Of a DNA stretch of 64,000 nucleotides, positions 27,394 through 36,092 are shown one piece after another. The DNA lies in the NCBI GenBank assembly GCA_040371205.1, contig AP031382.1, forward strand, positions 1,299,562 through 1,363,561. The letters are read 5' to 3'. The stretch is from Rhodanobacter sp. Its GTDB lineage: Bacteria > Pseudomonadota > Gammaproteobacteria > Xanthomonadales > Rhodanobacteraceae. The notes below the pieces were generated by a model. That model searched no databases. It was not told where the DNA came from and saw nothing but the letters and a program-made list of their open reading frames with translations. Numbering within the stretch: position 1 is the stretch's first letter; each line of letters begins with the position of its first letter. Both the position numbers and the translations under genes were made by a program.

Positions 27394-27762
27394 ATGTCCA
27401 CGCCCGTCGAACGCCTGCCGTTCCCGCCCCTGCTGAGCCGGCTTGCCGGCGTGTTCCGCGTGCTGCGCGATCGCGGCGCCCTGTTCGATGGCGCGGCGCA
27501 CCTGCCGGCCGCGCTCGCCGCGCAGGCCCGACGCGGGCAGGTATCCGCGCCGGCCTTCCGCGAGCCGCACCTCGGCCTGTTCGTGGCGAGGCTGCGGCAA
27601 TTGCTGGCCGCCGGCGACGAGCGGACGCGGTGGCGGCTGGAGCAGGACGTGCTTGATCTCGCCGTGCCGCTACAGGCCACCGGCCTGTTCGAGGTGATGC
27701 ATATCGCCCACCCGCCGCTGGCGACGATGGTGGCGGATCACCTGGCGTCGACCTCTGCCTGA
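27394..27762 (+). CDS. uncharacterised protein, candidate SoxR target
   Basis: A 122-residue, mostly helical soluble protein with no signal peptide or membrane helix, and no recognised family. It has a hydrophobic pattern from [22 protein letters not shown] to the C-terminal [10 protein letters not shown] and is rich in Leu, Ala and Arg. The start at 27394 has GGGAG eight bases upstream. It lies directly downstream of the SoxR box and divergent from soxR. It ends overlapping the 3' end of the cytochrome b561 gene on the other strand by 25 bp. A role in redox stress is inferred only from the operator. Confidence 0.75.
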   Translation: MSTPVERLPFPPLLSRLAGVFRVLRDRGALFDGAAHLPAALAAQARRGQVSAPAFREPHLGLFVARLRQLLAAGDERTRWRLEQDVLDLAVPLQATGLFEVMHIAHPPLATMVADHLASTSA

Positions 27763-28316
27763 GCTGGCGCCGGCGTTTCGCGACGTTTCCCGACTATGCT
27801 CGCCAGCACCCCATCGCGGCGGATCAGGCCGTGGTACAGCGCGGCGCCGAGATGGGCGAGGAAGGTGACGAGCAGCAGCATCGCCAGCCACGCGTGCAGG
27901 TGGCGCAGAATCGCGAACGCGGTCGCGCTGGTCGGGAAGATCGGCGGCAAGCGCAACGCATCGCTCAGCATCACCGGGTAGCCGCCAGCCGAGAGCATCG
28001 CCCAGCCCACCAGCGGCATCGCGATCATCAGCGCGTAGAGCAGCCAGTGCGAGGCGTGCGCGGCCAGCTTCTGCAACGCGGGCAGGTCCGCCGGCAGCGG
28101 CGGGGGCGGATGGCGCAGGCGCACGGCGAGGCGCACCACGGCCAGCAGCAGGATCGCGATGCCCAGCGGCTTGTGGATGCGCAGCAGCCATGCGTGGCGT
28201 TCGGACACCGACGCCACCATGCCGACGCCGATGAACAGCATCGCCAGAATCATCGCCGCCATCAGCCAGTGCAGGATGCGGGCGGGCAGGGCGAACAAGC
28301 CGGTGGTGTTTTTCAT
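27738..28316 (-). CDS. cytochrome b561 family protein
   Basis: A 192-residue inner-membrane electron-transfer protein with four hydrophobic helices and the His ligands of the family: RILHWLMAA, RHAWLLRIHKPLG, HASHWLLYALM and LRHLHAWLAMLLL. It should bind two b-type hemes and move electrons from the quinol pool. The start overlaps the stop of the catalase-like peroxidase gene (ATGA), so the two form an operon. Functional coupling, with b561 feeding electrons to the periplasmic peroxidase, is an inference supported by this fixed arrangement. Confidence 0.9.
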   Translation of the reverse strand: MKNTTGLFALPARILHWLMAAMILAMLFIGVGMVASVSERHAWLLRIHKPLGIAILLLAVVRLAVRLRHPPPPLPADLPALQKLAAHASHWLLYALMIAMPLVGWAMLSAGGYPVMLSDALRLPPIFPTSATAFAILRHLHAWLAMLLLVTFLAHLGAALYHGLIRRDGVLASIVGKRRETPAPAQAEVDAR

Positions 28317-29398
28317 CGCGCGGCCTCCGGCTGTGCGCTTGCATGGGTGCGGGCGGTGCCCGGCAGGTGCGCTTCCTCGCTGGTGCGGCGCAGGTAGGAG
28401 TCGGCATAGGCCGCCGAGCGCGCGGGCAGCAGCGGGTCGTCGGAGATTTCGATGCCGTGCGGCAGCACCGTGGGGTCGTAGTTGATGTCGCGGCAGGGGC
28501 CGCTCGCCTGCGCCTGCTCGCTCTCGATCACCAGCGTGCCGGCATCGAGCGTGGTGCGTTCGGCGGGCCAGGTCTTGGTGGCGTCGTCGGTCGGGTCGCC
28601 GGGGTTGGCCAGGGTCACCATCAGCTTCCAACGCTGCGGTCCTTGCGCCAGGCGTTGGCGCAGGTCGGCGTCGAGGTAATCCGCCTGGCCGGCTGGAGCG
28701 GGTGCGGTGTCCGTCGCCTCAGGCACCATCTGCCAGCGCACCGCGTGCTTGGCGCCATCGGCACCCACGAACTCGAACGCGTCCAGGCTCCAGTAGCTGT
28801 CGGTGGCGAAGCTGGCCGAGGGCTTGGCCGTCTTCGCCCACGCGCGGAACGCCGCGGTTTCGGGGTGCGCCGCGAAGAACGCCGCCAGCTTCGCCGGGTC
28901 CGGCTTGCCGGTGGCCGGGTCGGGCTGCTGCGCCTGCAACTGCGCGAAGAACGCCTGCGGCGTGGCCACCGGGAACACCGGCATGCTGTTCATGCCGGTG
29001 CGCCACTGCTGCCCGTTCGCCTGGGTGAAACGCAGCGCCATGCTGCGGATCGGGATGCTGCTGTCCGGCGCATACGGGTTGCTGCCGGGTATCGCAAAGC
29101 GGCCGACCACCGGCGTGCGCTGGCCCGGCGCGAACACCTGCGCCACCGAATACGCGGCAGCCTGCCCGTTGCTCTGGAAATAGCCGGCCACGCACACGCC
29201 CTTGGCATGGTTGCGCCGGTAACCCGGATATACCCCGGCGTTGGCCTGGAACTGGTCGACGAGGCGCTTCGGCGTGAGCCGCTGCGGCGTCAGCCAGCCG
29301 CCGACGTAGGCGAAGGCGAGCGCGAACAGCGCGGGCGCGGCGACGATCGCCGCCCACCGATAGGCGGCGTGTTTTCGGGGCAGGGCGGCGGGCGTCAT
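28313..29398 (-). CDS. membrane-anchored catalase-like heme peroxidase
   Basis: A 361-residue SrpA-type member of the catalase family, smaller than true catalases. A hydrophobic segment at about residues 13-33 anchors or exports it. The distal His is in RRNHAKGVCVAGYF, matching the catalase R-x-x-H-A-K-G motif, and the proximal heme Tyr is in ARSAAYADSYLRR near the C-terminus. Family members act as organic peroxidases with low catalase activity. Expected location is the periplasmic face of the inner membrane. It is followed by, and overlaps, a cytochrome b561 gene that could supply electrons. Confidence 0.88.
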   Translation of the reverse strand: MTPAALPRKHAAYRWAAIVAAPALFALAFAYVGGWLTPQRLTPKRLVDQFQANAGVYPGYRRNHAKGVCVAGYFQSNGQAAAYSVAQVFAPGQRTPVVGRFAIPGSNPYAPDSSIPIRSMALRFTQANGQQWRTGMNSMPVFPVATPQAFFAQLQAQQPDPATGKPDPAKLAAFFAAHPETAAFRAWAKTAKPSASFATDSYWSLDAFEFVGADGAKHAVRWQMVPEATDTAPAPAGQADYLDADLRQRLAQGPQRWKLMVTLANPGDPTDDATKTWPAERTTLDAGTLVIESEQAQASGPCRDINYDPTVLPHGIEISDDPLLPARSAAYADSYLRRTSEEAHLPGTARTHASAQPEAAR

Positions 29399-29524
29399 GC
29401 GGCATCTCTTCAACGGCGATGCAAGGCTGTTCGCTCGCACATGCCATCCGGTTACGCGCAGCGGCCCGCGCGATGCCGGATGGTCTGTTATGTTGCGGCC
29501 TGGAGCTGAGGTCAGGGGGCGACC

Positions 29525-31183
29525 ATGGGGACGCGGCGGAGTGCGTGGTGGATAGGGCTCGCGGTGCTGGGCTTGCTGGTGGCGGAGATGCTGGTTGTGG
29601 TGCACCAGTTGGGTGCGCCGCCACCGCAGTCGGCGACGGTGCCGGCCGCATCGTCATCGCCATTATCATCGCCGTCGAGGATCGAACGGAACACGTCGTC
29701 GCGCACGGTCAATCCGCACGTCTTCACCGTGGCGGAAACCGAGGCCTTCCTGGTGGCAGCCACCAAGGCGGAGGCCATCGCCGATCCGCTGCAGCGCTGC
29801 CTGGCCTATCCGGACCCGCCGAACAGCCACTGGACCCGTGCCACGGTGGTGGCTTATTGCCAGTACCGCAACCAGCCGGTCATCACCTTTGCGCAGGTGC
29901 GGGACCTGATCGAGCATGGCAAGTCCGCCGAACTGGATCGCCTGATGGCGCAGGCCCTGCAGGCGCAGCAGACGCAGCCGCAAGCGCACGGCCAGCTCGA
30001 CCACCTTTTCTTCGTGGATTTCGACAACGGGTCCTTCGACATCCGCCCCACGCTCGATGCGTGGAAGCGCGATTCGCCCGACAGCGCGTTTGCCTATGCC
30101 GCCAGCGGCTACGCGTACGTCGCCATGGCCGCCGATGCCCGCGGCGAGGACTACCTGAGCAAGACCCCGCAAAGCCAGCTCGATGCGATGGACCGGTTGC
30201 TGCAGGAAGGTGACACCGATCTGCAACGCGCCATGGCCCTGGATCCCAAGGTCACGTCGATCTACGTCGCGCAGATCCGTGCGGGAGCCTTTGGCCTGGG
30301 CGAAAGCTACATGCGCCGTGCCGTGCAGAATGGCCTGAAGGTCGACCCGGCCAATTTCGCGATCTACGGCCAGTACCTGTGGGCGGAAGAACCGGAGTGG
30401 TACGGCTCGGCCGCCGCGCTTCGGCGCATCACCGCCGAAGCGCTCCGGCATGCGGCGCAGAATCCCTTGCTGCTGCTGTACAAGGCCAAGGAGCCTGCCG
30501 TCCAGGCCAATGTCCGGGATTGTTGCGGGCGCCCGACCAGGCTGGGCGACTTCCCCGCCGTGTTCGACGACGTGGCCGAATACCTGCCGCTGGAATGGGC
30601 CGGCGAAACCGCCGCCGACCACGACAACGCACCGATGGCCCTGATCTACCAGTCCGAGGCCGTGCGTTTCGATGCGGGTAACTACGACGCGCGCCTGCGC
30701 CTGTCCAACCTGCTGACGCGCATCCGGCAGCCCAAGCTGCTGCTCGAACATGCCCAGCAGCTGGTGACGATGGACCCTGGCCGGATGGAAGGCTATGCCC
30801 TGCGCGGTTATGCCTGGGCGGAGCAGGGCGACATGGCGCGCGCCAAGCCGGACCTGCTCGCCGCACTCGCCAAGAACCCCAACGACGTGTGGACACTCGA
30901 CGTGCTCGGCGGCATCTACGTGCACAGCACCCACGAGTGGGACAAGGGCTGGGACATCGCCAACCGGCTGATCGAGTTGCACCCCGAGCTGGCCGCCGGC
31001 TGGCTGATGCGCGCCAGCATCCAGTTGCACCAGCCGCGCCCCGGCCTGGACGAAACCATCCACTACGTGCTCGCGCACTTCGGCAACGAGCCGGGGCTGC
31101 GCGGCGCGACCGGCGAGATGCGGCGCATCCTCGCGGCCGAGGCCAAGGGCGGCAAGGATCCGCTGGCGCCGTTCCGCGGTTGA
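29525..31183 (+). CDS. membrane-anchored TPR-like protein (DUF4034-type)
   Basis: A 552-residue protein with one N-terminal helix ([18 protein letters not shown], residues 9-26), a Ser/Pro-rich linker and a large helical part. The C-terminal third has TPR-like units, for example [39 protein letters not shown] and [19 protein letters not shown]. The central region with YSSAAALRR-like [18 protein letters not shown] resembles DUF4034 proteins common in xanthomonads; this match is recalled, not tested. Function is unknown. It is divergent from the peroxidase gene across about 125 bp. Confidence 0.72.
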   Translation: MGTRRSAWWIGLAVLGLLVAEMLVVVHQLGAPPPQSATVPAASSSPLSSPSRIERNTSSRTVNPHVFTVAETEAFLVAATKAEAIADPLQRCLAYPDPPNSHWTRATVVAYCQYRNQPVITFAQVRDLIEHGKSAELDRLMAQALQAQQTQPQAHGQLDHLFFVDFDNGSFDIRPTLDAWKRDSPDSAFAYAASGYAYVAMAADARGEDYLSKTPQSQLDAMDRLLQEGDTDLQRAMALDPKVTSIYVAQIRAGAFGLGESYMRRAVQNGLKVDPANFAIYGQYLWAEEPEWYGSAAALRRITAEALRHAAQNPLLLLYKAKEPAVQANVRDCCGRPTRLGDFPAVFDDVAEYLPLEWAGETAADHDNAPMALIYQSEAVRFDAGNYDARLRLSNLLTRIRQPKLLLEHAQQLVTMDPGRMEGYALRGYAWAEQGDMARAKPDLLAALAKNPNDVWTLDVLGGIYVHSTHEWDKGWDIANRLIELHPELAAGWLMRASIQLHQPRPGLDETIHYVLAHFGNEPGLRGATGEMRRILAAEAKGGKDPLAPFRG

Positions 31184-31289
31184 TTCGCAACGTGCGCCGC
31201 ATTGCGCCATGTTGCGACGCATCGTCGAGGCCGGGAGCCGCCGCCGTGGTCGCGCCATATACTCGCGGTCTGTCTTACCGGAGAGCCCC

Positions 31290-32960
31290 ATGAACGCCCC
31301 CACCCGCATCGACACCACCCGCACCGTCCGCGCGCCGCGCGGCACGGAACTCTCCTGCAAGAGCTGGCTCACCGAGGCGCCGTTCCGCATGCTGCAGAAC
31401 AACCTCGACCCCGAGGTGGCGGAGAACCCGGCGGAGCTGGTGGTGTACGGCGGCATCGGCCGCGCCGCGCGCAACTGGGAGTGCTTCGACGCCATCCTGC
31501 GCAGCCTGCGTGAACTCAACGACGACGAGACCCTGCTGGTGCAGTCCGGCAAGCCGGTGGGCGTGTTCCCCACCCACAAGGACGCGCCGCGCGTGCTGAT
31601 CGCCAACTCCAACCTGGTGCCGCACTGGGCCACCTGGGAGCACTTCAACGAGCTCGATAAGAAGGGCTTGATGATGTACGGCCAGATGACGGCCGGCAGC
31701 TGGATCTACATCGGCTCGCAGGGCATCGTGCAGGGCACCTACGAAACCTTCGTGGAGATGGGCCGCCAGAGCTACGGCGGCAGCCTCAAGGGCAAGTGGA
31801 TACTCACCGCCGGCCTCGGCGGCATGGGCGGCGCGCAGCCGCTGGCCGCCAGCCTGGCCAGCGCGTGCAGCCTCACCATCGAGTGCCAGCAGAGCCGCAT
31901 CGACTTCCGCCTCAAGACCCGCTACGTGGACGAGCAGGCCAGCGACCTCGACGACGCGCTGGCGCGCATCAAGAAATACACCGAGGCCGGCGAGGCGAAA
32001 TCCATCGCCTTGCTCGGCAACGCCGCCGACGTGCTGCCCGAACTCGTGCGCCGCGGCGTGAAGCCCGACGCCGTCACCGACCAGACCAGCGCGCACGACC
32101 CGGTCAACGGCTACCTGCCCAGCGGCTGGACCGTGGAGCAGTGGTTCGAGCGCCGCAAGAGCGACCCCAACGGCACCCGCGACGCCGCCAAGAAATCCAT
32201 GAAGCAGCACGTGGAAGCCATGCTCGCCTTCCACGCACAGGGCATTCCCACCTTCGACTACGGCAACAACATCCGCCAGATGGCCAAGGACGAAGGCTGC
32301 GCCAACGCCTTCGCCTTCCCCGGCTTCGTGCCCGCCTACGTGCGCCCGCTGTTCTGCCGCGGCGTCGGCCCGTTCCGCTGGGTGGCGCTCAGCGGCGACC
32401 CGGAGGACATCTACAAGACCGACCAGAAGGTGAAGGAGCTGATCCCCGACGACGCCCACCTGCACAACTGGCTGGACATGGCCAAGAGCCGCATCAACTT
32501 CCAGGGCCTGCCTGCGCGCATCTGCTGGGTGGGGCTGGGGCAGCGCCACAAGCTGGGGCTGGCGTTCAACGAGATGGTGCGCAACGGCGAGCTGAAGGCG
32601 CCGGTGGTGATCGGGCGCGATCACCTGGATTCGGGGTCGGTGGCGTCACCGAATCGGGAGACCGAGGCGATGAAGGACGGCTCGGATGCGGTGTCGGATT
32701 GGCCGTTGCTCAATGCGATGTTGAATGTGGCCGGTGGGGCGACGTGGGTGTCGCTGCATCATGGGGGTGGGGTGGGGATGGGGTATTCGCAGCATTCGGG
32801 GGTGGTGATTGTTTGCGATGGGTCCGAGGAGGCGGACAAGCGGATTGGGCGGGTGCTTTGGAATGATCCGGGGACCGGGGTTATGCGGCATGCGGATGCG
32901 GGGTATGAGGTGGCTGTTGAGTGTGCCAAAGAGCAGGGGTTGAAGTTGCCGATGGTTTGA
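31290..32960 (+). CDS. hutU: urocanate hydratase
   Basis: A 556-residue NAD-dependent lyase converting urocanate to imidazolonepropionate in histidine breakdown. Hallmarks are the NAD site [29 protein letters not shown] near the start, the catalytic Cys region [15 protein letters not shown], and [15 protein letters not shown] near the end. No hutH, hutI, hutG or hutC is nearby. Base and codon use changes visibly in the last 350 bp: C-ending codons give way to G- and T-ending ones, although the frame stays intact. The gene borders the AT-rich NACHT island. Confidence 0.96.
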   Translation: MNAPTRIDTTRTVRAPRGTELSCKSWLTEAPFRMLQNNLDPEVAENPAELVVYGGIGRAARNWECFDAILRSLRELNDDETLLVQSGKPVGVFPTHKDAPRVLIANSNLVPHWATWEHFNELDKKGLMMYGQMTAGSWIYIGSQGIVQGTYETFVEMGRQSYGGSLKGKWILTAGLGGMGGAQPLAASLASACSLTIECQQSRIDFRLKTRYVDEQASDLDDALARIKKYTEAGEAKSIALLGNAADVLPELVRRGVKPDAVTDQTSAHDPVNGYLPSGWTVEQWFERRKSDPNGTRDAAKKSMKQHVEAMLAFHAQGIPTFDYGNNIRQMAKDEGCANAFAFPGFVPAYVRPLFCRGVGPFRWVALSGDPEDIYKTDQKVKELIPDDAHLHNWLDMAKSRINFQGLPARICWVGLGQRHKLGLAFNEMVRNGELKAPVVIGRDHLDSGSVASPNRETEAMKDGSDAVSDWPLLNAMLNVAGGATWVSLHHGGGVGMGYSQHSGVVIVCDGSEEADKRIGRVLWNDPGTGVMRHADAGYEVAVECAKEQGLKLPMV

Positions 32961-33048
32961 TGAGTTCGAATAGAAGAGCGTAAGTCCTCCTTCTTTCGGT
33001 TGCTAAACCGGTTGTGTTCTTTTCAAAGAATTTGCATAGGAAAAGCAT

Positions 33049-35031
33049 ATGCCAATCTTGGAGACGGCTGCTGCGATTGCAGGGGCGGGCGGCGAAGCCG
33101 CCTCGAAAGTTGTCGTAAAGGCGACTGCGACAAAGCTTGCCAGAGAATTCAATGACCGAGTTATAGGTCCATTTTTCGAAAAAAGAAGAGCTCAGGCGGC
33201 TTTGATTGATGGCGTCAGGCGCTACATGAGGAGCTGCGAAAAGAAGACGCGTTATGTTCCCACGATTGCAATTCAAGGGTCAAAGTTCCTACTGGATGAA
33301 GTATATGAGCCATTAGTTCTTATCAGAACTGAAGATCGACAGGAGTTTGAAGTCTCCGGATTTCCGCATGAAGTTTTTAATGCAAATACATGTGTCTTGG
33401 TAACTGATTCCGCTGGCATGGGAAAATCAACACTTTCCAAGTTTCTTCTGCGGCGTTGTTTAGATGAGTTATCTCGCATCCCTGTTCTGATTGAACTCAG
33501 GAGGGTCAAAGAGGGGCAGACAGTTGAGTCCTTTATATGCGACGAAATGGTTGGTGCGAATGGAACGGAAGGCTGTCGTAGGAAATTAATGGAATCCTTT
33601 TCTAAGGGTGGATTCATTTTTATTTTGGACGGCTATGATGAAATAGACGAGAGCATACGACAAAGTGTGAGTTTGGATGTCTTTCGAATGTCGAGAGAAT
33701 ACGCTGATTGTGCATTTTGGCTTACGTCAAGACCAGATTCTGGTCTTGCTAGTTTTACTGGTTTTCTTGAATATAAGATCAAGCCACTCTGCTTGGATCA
33801 GGCGCACTCACTTCTACGGCGTTATGATTCTGGAAGAGGTAAAGCTGAACCCTTGATTGCAAAGATGAAAGGGTTGACCCAGATTGAAGGTTTTTTAGGA
33901 AACCCTCTACTGGTTACGCTTCTTTACAAGGCATACGATTACAAGGCTACCGTCCCGCTAAAGCGAAATATTTTCTTTCGGCAGGTATACGATGCTTTGT
34001 ATCAAGATCACGACCTTAGCAAAGAAGGGGCATTCGAGAGGCGAAAAAAATCATCGCTAGACAGTGACGATTTTCATAAGGCTCTAAGGGCTCTTGGTAT
34101 CGTTACGTTTAAGAATGGAAAAGTTCAGTATGGAGTGGAGGAATTTGCAGGATTGCTCACTGAGGCGGCTGGTCTAATTAGTCCCATAAGGCTTGAAGTT
34201 GGCAAGTGGAAATCCGATTTGCTATCTGCTGTGCCGATCTTTATGAAAGATGGGCATGATATTCGGTGGTCTCATAAGGCATTTCAGGATTACTTTGCAG
34301 CACAGTTTGCTTTCTTTGATATGGGTGTTCGGTGCGAAGAGTTCGTTAGAAGACTTCTTTCTGATGATAATCCATTGAAGAATGAAAATGTCCTGACGAT
34401 GCTCGCCGAATTGGATATCGAGGTTCTTCGATCTGGATTTGTGAGGTCTTATGCCGCCGAACTCGTCGCGCGCGCCGAAAAGCTTGGTATGGCCGGAAAT
34501 GAGCTGGATTTTGCAACATTTTCTGCTAGAGAGTGCGGTGAGTTTTTTATACTTACCACCGATTATCCAGAGGAAAAAATGCTTTCGGGGTTCGAGAAGT
34601 TTCCCGATTTTCTGTCCCTTGCGCGCGAGCGGCTAGGGCGCGAAATAGCGTTTAAGCAGGCTACCCTTACTCGCTTCGAAAAAAATGCCATTTTGGGTGT
34701 TTTTAGTGATGCCTTCTTTCCTCGCCATCAGCTTATTGCAAGACTTGACCAAAGGGCGTTCATGCGTCCTGATTTTTTCGGTAAATTTGACAGGAAAAAG
34801 GATCTTGATGTTATTGAGGGATTGGCGAGTGATGGCTGGTTTAGTGTCAACGATGCTCTGTTGGCTGTGCGGGATGATTCCGACAAGGAGTCCTTGTTGA
34901 GGATGGTCGGGCGATGCATTCACTGGGGGATTCCTTCGCTGGTTTCCGTTAGGTCGATTCTTGGTGATGATCAGGGGAAAAAGCGGGCCGCAAATATCGA
35001 CGACTTGTTAAGCGGGTTAGGAGCTAATTAA
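33049..35031 (+). CDS. NACHT-domain STAND NTPase, candidate anti-phage protein
   Basis: A 660-residue protein whose gene is much more AT-rich than any neighbour, indicating transfer. Residues 1-95 are an N-terminal helical region. The NACHT core has a P-loop DSAGMGKST (120-128; the first Gly of the loop is Asp), Walker B FIFILDGYDEID (190-200), sensor WLTSRPD (224-230), GNPLLVTLL (284-292) and the winged-helix signature SHKAFQDYFAA (408-418). Residues 430-660 are helical with no recognised sensor repeats. Bacterial NACHT proteins (bNACHT, Avs-type) are known to stop phage infection; this role is inferred. AGGA precedes the ATG. The stop codon lies inside a 22-bp repeat tied to a transposase remnant. 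Confidence 0.85.
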   Translation: MPILETAAAIAGAGGEAASKVVVKATATKLAREFNDRVIGPFFEKRRAQAALIDGVRRYMRSCEKKTRYVPTIAIQGSKFLLDEVYEPLVLIRTEDRQEFEVSGFPHEVFNANTCVLVTDSAGMGKSTLSKFLLRRCLDELSRIPVLIELRRVKEGQTVESFICDEMVGANGTEGCRRKLMESFSKGGFIFILDGYDEIDESIRQSVSLDVFRMSREYADCAFWLTSRPDSGLASFTGFLEYKIKPLCLDQAHSLLRRYDSGRGKAEPLIAKMKGLTQIEGFLGNPLLVTLLYKAYDYKATVPLKRNIFFRQVYDALYQDHDLSKEGAFERRKKSSLDSDDFHKALRALGIVTFKNGKVQYGVEEFAGLLTEAAGLISPIRLEVGKWKSDLLSAVPIFMKDGHDIRWSHKAFQDYFAAQFAFFDMGVRCEEFVRRLLSDDNPLKNENVLTMLAELDIEVLRSGFVRSYAAELVARAEKLGMAGNELDFATFSARECGEFFILTTDYPEEKMLSGFEKFPDFLSLARERLGREIAFKQATLTRFEKNAILGVFSDAFFPRHQLIARLDQRAFMRPDFFGKFDRKKDLDVIEGLASDGWFSVNDALLAVRDDSDKESLLRMVGRCIHWGIPSLVSVRSILGDDQGKKRAANIDDLLSGLGAN

Positions 35032-35051
35032 AGGGGACGTGGCTAATTAAA
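35030..35051. repeat. 22-bp direct repeat, copy 1 (transposase end)
   Basis: The 22-bp sequence starting AAAGGGGACG and ending GGCTAATTAAA is identical to 36071-36092. In both places it sits just beyond the 3' end of a decayed REP-type transposase reading frame on the minus strand. The NACHT stop codon (35029-35031) overlaps its first two bases. GCTAATTAAA also occurs just before it at 35023-35032. Confidence 0.85.
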
Positions 35052-35052
35052 C

Positions 35053-35430
35053 CGACCCGCGTAGGCTGGCTTGGCGGGGCCGTCCGCGGGGCCGGCAGGC
35101 GGCAGGGTGTCCAAGCGTGGTTTCCACCATGTGCTGGAAGCGCTCATCGCCAAGGGCGCGTTCCTGGTCGGCGTACTTGCGCAGGCGCTGCAGGTCGTCG
35201 GGCGCGATGCCTGCATCCAGCCATTGTCGGTAGGCATGGGCGCGCTCGTTTGGGTTGCTTCCCATCGCGAGGTAGAGCGGGTGGGGCGTGATGAGCGGAT
35301 CGCGGGCGCGGGCCAGATGCGTGTGCACACTGGACCATCGATAGTCCTGCGGTGCCTCGACCATGGCGGCGGCGCACCGGATTGAGCTCGATATGGCGCA
35401 TGACGGTCAGCACGCAGTGAGGTCGTCCCT
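35053..35430 (-). pseudogene. REP-associated (Y1) transposase, C-terminal remnant
   Basis: Minus-strand frames together give the C-terminal part of an IS200-like/RAYT transposase: LTVMRHIELNPVR in one frame, then MVEAPQDYRWSSVHTHL and later DPLITPHPLYLAMG and RFQHMVETTLGHP in another. A one-base frame change separates NPVR from the MVEAP segment, and the catalytic N-terminal HUH/Tyr region is absent. It is therefore a dead fragment between the NACHT gene and the toxin-antitoxin module. Family assignment rests on the IELNPVR and YRWSS signatures. Confidence 0.8.
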
Positions 35431-35479
35431 GAGCGGGTCATGCCTGCGGCCCGTGCTTGAACGAGGGCTTTTCGTATGC

Positions 35480-35511
35480 CATATTCGGCTCTAAATCTGG
35501 AGCCAAATATG
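35480..35511 (+). promoter_or_regulatory. operator-like inverted repeat of the TA module
   Basis: CATATTCGGCTC (35480-35491) and GAGCCAAATATG (35500-35511) are reverse complements at 11 of 12 positions around an 8-bp spacer. The right arm includes the antitoxin ribosome site (GGAG, 35499-35502) and start codon. Such palindromes are the usual binding sites of antitoxin or toxin-antitoxin complexes; autoregulation is inferred. Confidence 0.65.
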
Positions 35512-35754
35512 GAAGCCATACTCGCCGGTGCGAGCATCAGCATCACTGAACTCAAGCGCAATCCCAGTGCCGTGATCGAGGCGGCCGATGGCGAGTCGGT
35601 GGCCGTGCTGGTGCACAACAAACCCAGCGCCTATCTGGTACCCGCAGCCACCTACAAGCGCCTGCTGGACAGGCTGGAGGATCTCGAGCTGGCCGAACTG
35701 GTGCGTTCACGTGCCAAGGAGCGCCGTGTGAAGGTCAAGCTCGATGACCTATAG
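35509..35754 (+). CDS. Phd/YefM-type antitoxin
   Basis: An 81-residue antitoxin. The N-terminal half is the DNA-binding domain of the Phd/RelB type (ASISITELKRNPSAVIEAADGESVAVLVHNKPSAYLVP, quoted here only as its start ASISITELKRNPS), and the C-terminal part (LLDRLEDLELAELVRSRAKE) would wrap and block the toxin. The ATG at 35509 has GGAG six bases upstream; an in-frame ATG at 35476 lies before the operator palindrome and is less likely. It overlaps the toxin gene by 11 bp. The module lies between two transposase remnants. Confidence 0.9.
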   Translation: MEAILAGASISITELKRNPSAVIEAADGESVAVLVHNKPSAYLVPAATYKRLLDRLEDLELAELVRSRAKERRVKVKLDDL

Positions 35755-36028
35755 CCTGGAGTTTGTCGAGTCCGCGCTGAAGGAATGGCGCAAGCTGCCG
35801 CCCGGCATCCGCGAGCAGATGAAGCACAAGCTCGCCGAACGGCTGCAGCATCCACATGTTCCCTCGGCACGCCTGCATGGCTTGCCTGACTGCTACAAGA
35901 TCAAGCTGCGCACGGTTGGCTACCGGCTTGTCTACCGGGTTGACGACAAGGTGGTGGTAGTGACCGTGATTGCGGTCGGCAAGCGCGACAAGGGGTTGGT
36001 CTACCTTGCGGCGAAGAAACGCAGCTGA
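35744..36028 (+). CDS. RelE/ParE-family toxin
   Basis: A 94-residue toxin of the RelE type that would cut mRNA on the ribosome. Matching features are YSLEFVESALKEWRKLP at the start, QHPHVPSARLHGLPDCYKIKLR, and the C-terminal GYRLVYRVDDKVVVVTVIAVGKRDK with the conserved Arg, Lys and Tyr residues of active RelE members. It is translationally coupled to the antitoxin. GC content is like the host, unlike the adjacent NACHT gene. Confidence 0.92.
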   Translation: MTYSLEFVESALKEWRKLPPGIREQMKHKLAERLQHPHVPSARLHGLPDCYKIKLRTVGYRLVYRVDDKVVVVTVIAVGKRDKGLVYLAAKKRS

Positions 36029-36070
36029 GAGAAAACGTGCAAGAGACAGTGTCGGGACAGTCACCGAAAT

Positions 36071-36092
36071 AAAGGGGACGTGGCTAATTAAA
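36071..36092. repeat. 22-bp direct repeat, copy 2 (transposase end)
   Basis: Identical to 35030-35051, about 1,040 bp away in the same orientation, and again followed by a minus-strand transposase C-terminal remnant. The pair brackets the first remnant and the toxin-antitoxin module. Confidence 0.85.

Noticed and set aside
32997-33010. CGGTT-GCTA-AACCG hairpin between hutU and the NACHT gene as a terminator
   Set aside because: Only five base pairs and no T-run directly after it, so it is too weak to annotate.
35509-36028. TA module as the defence system itself
   Set aside because: It is an ordinary Phd/RelE pair with host-like composition; nothing links it functionally to the NACHT gene beyond position.
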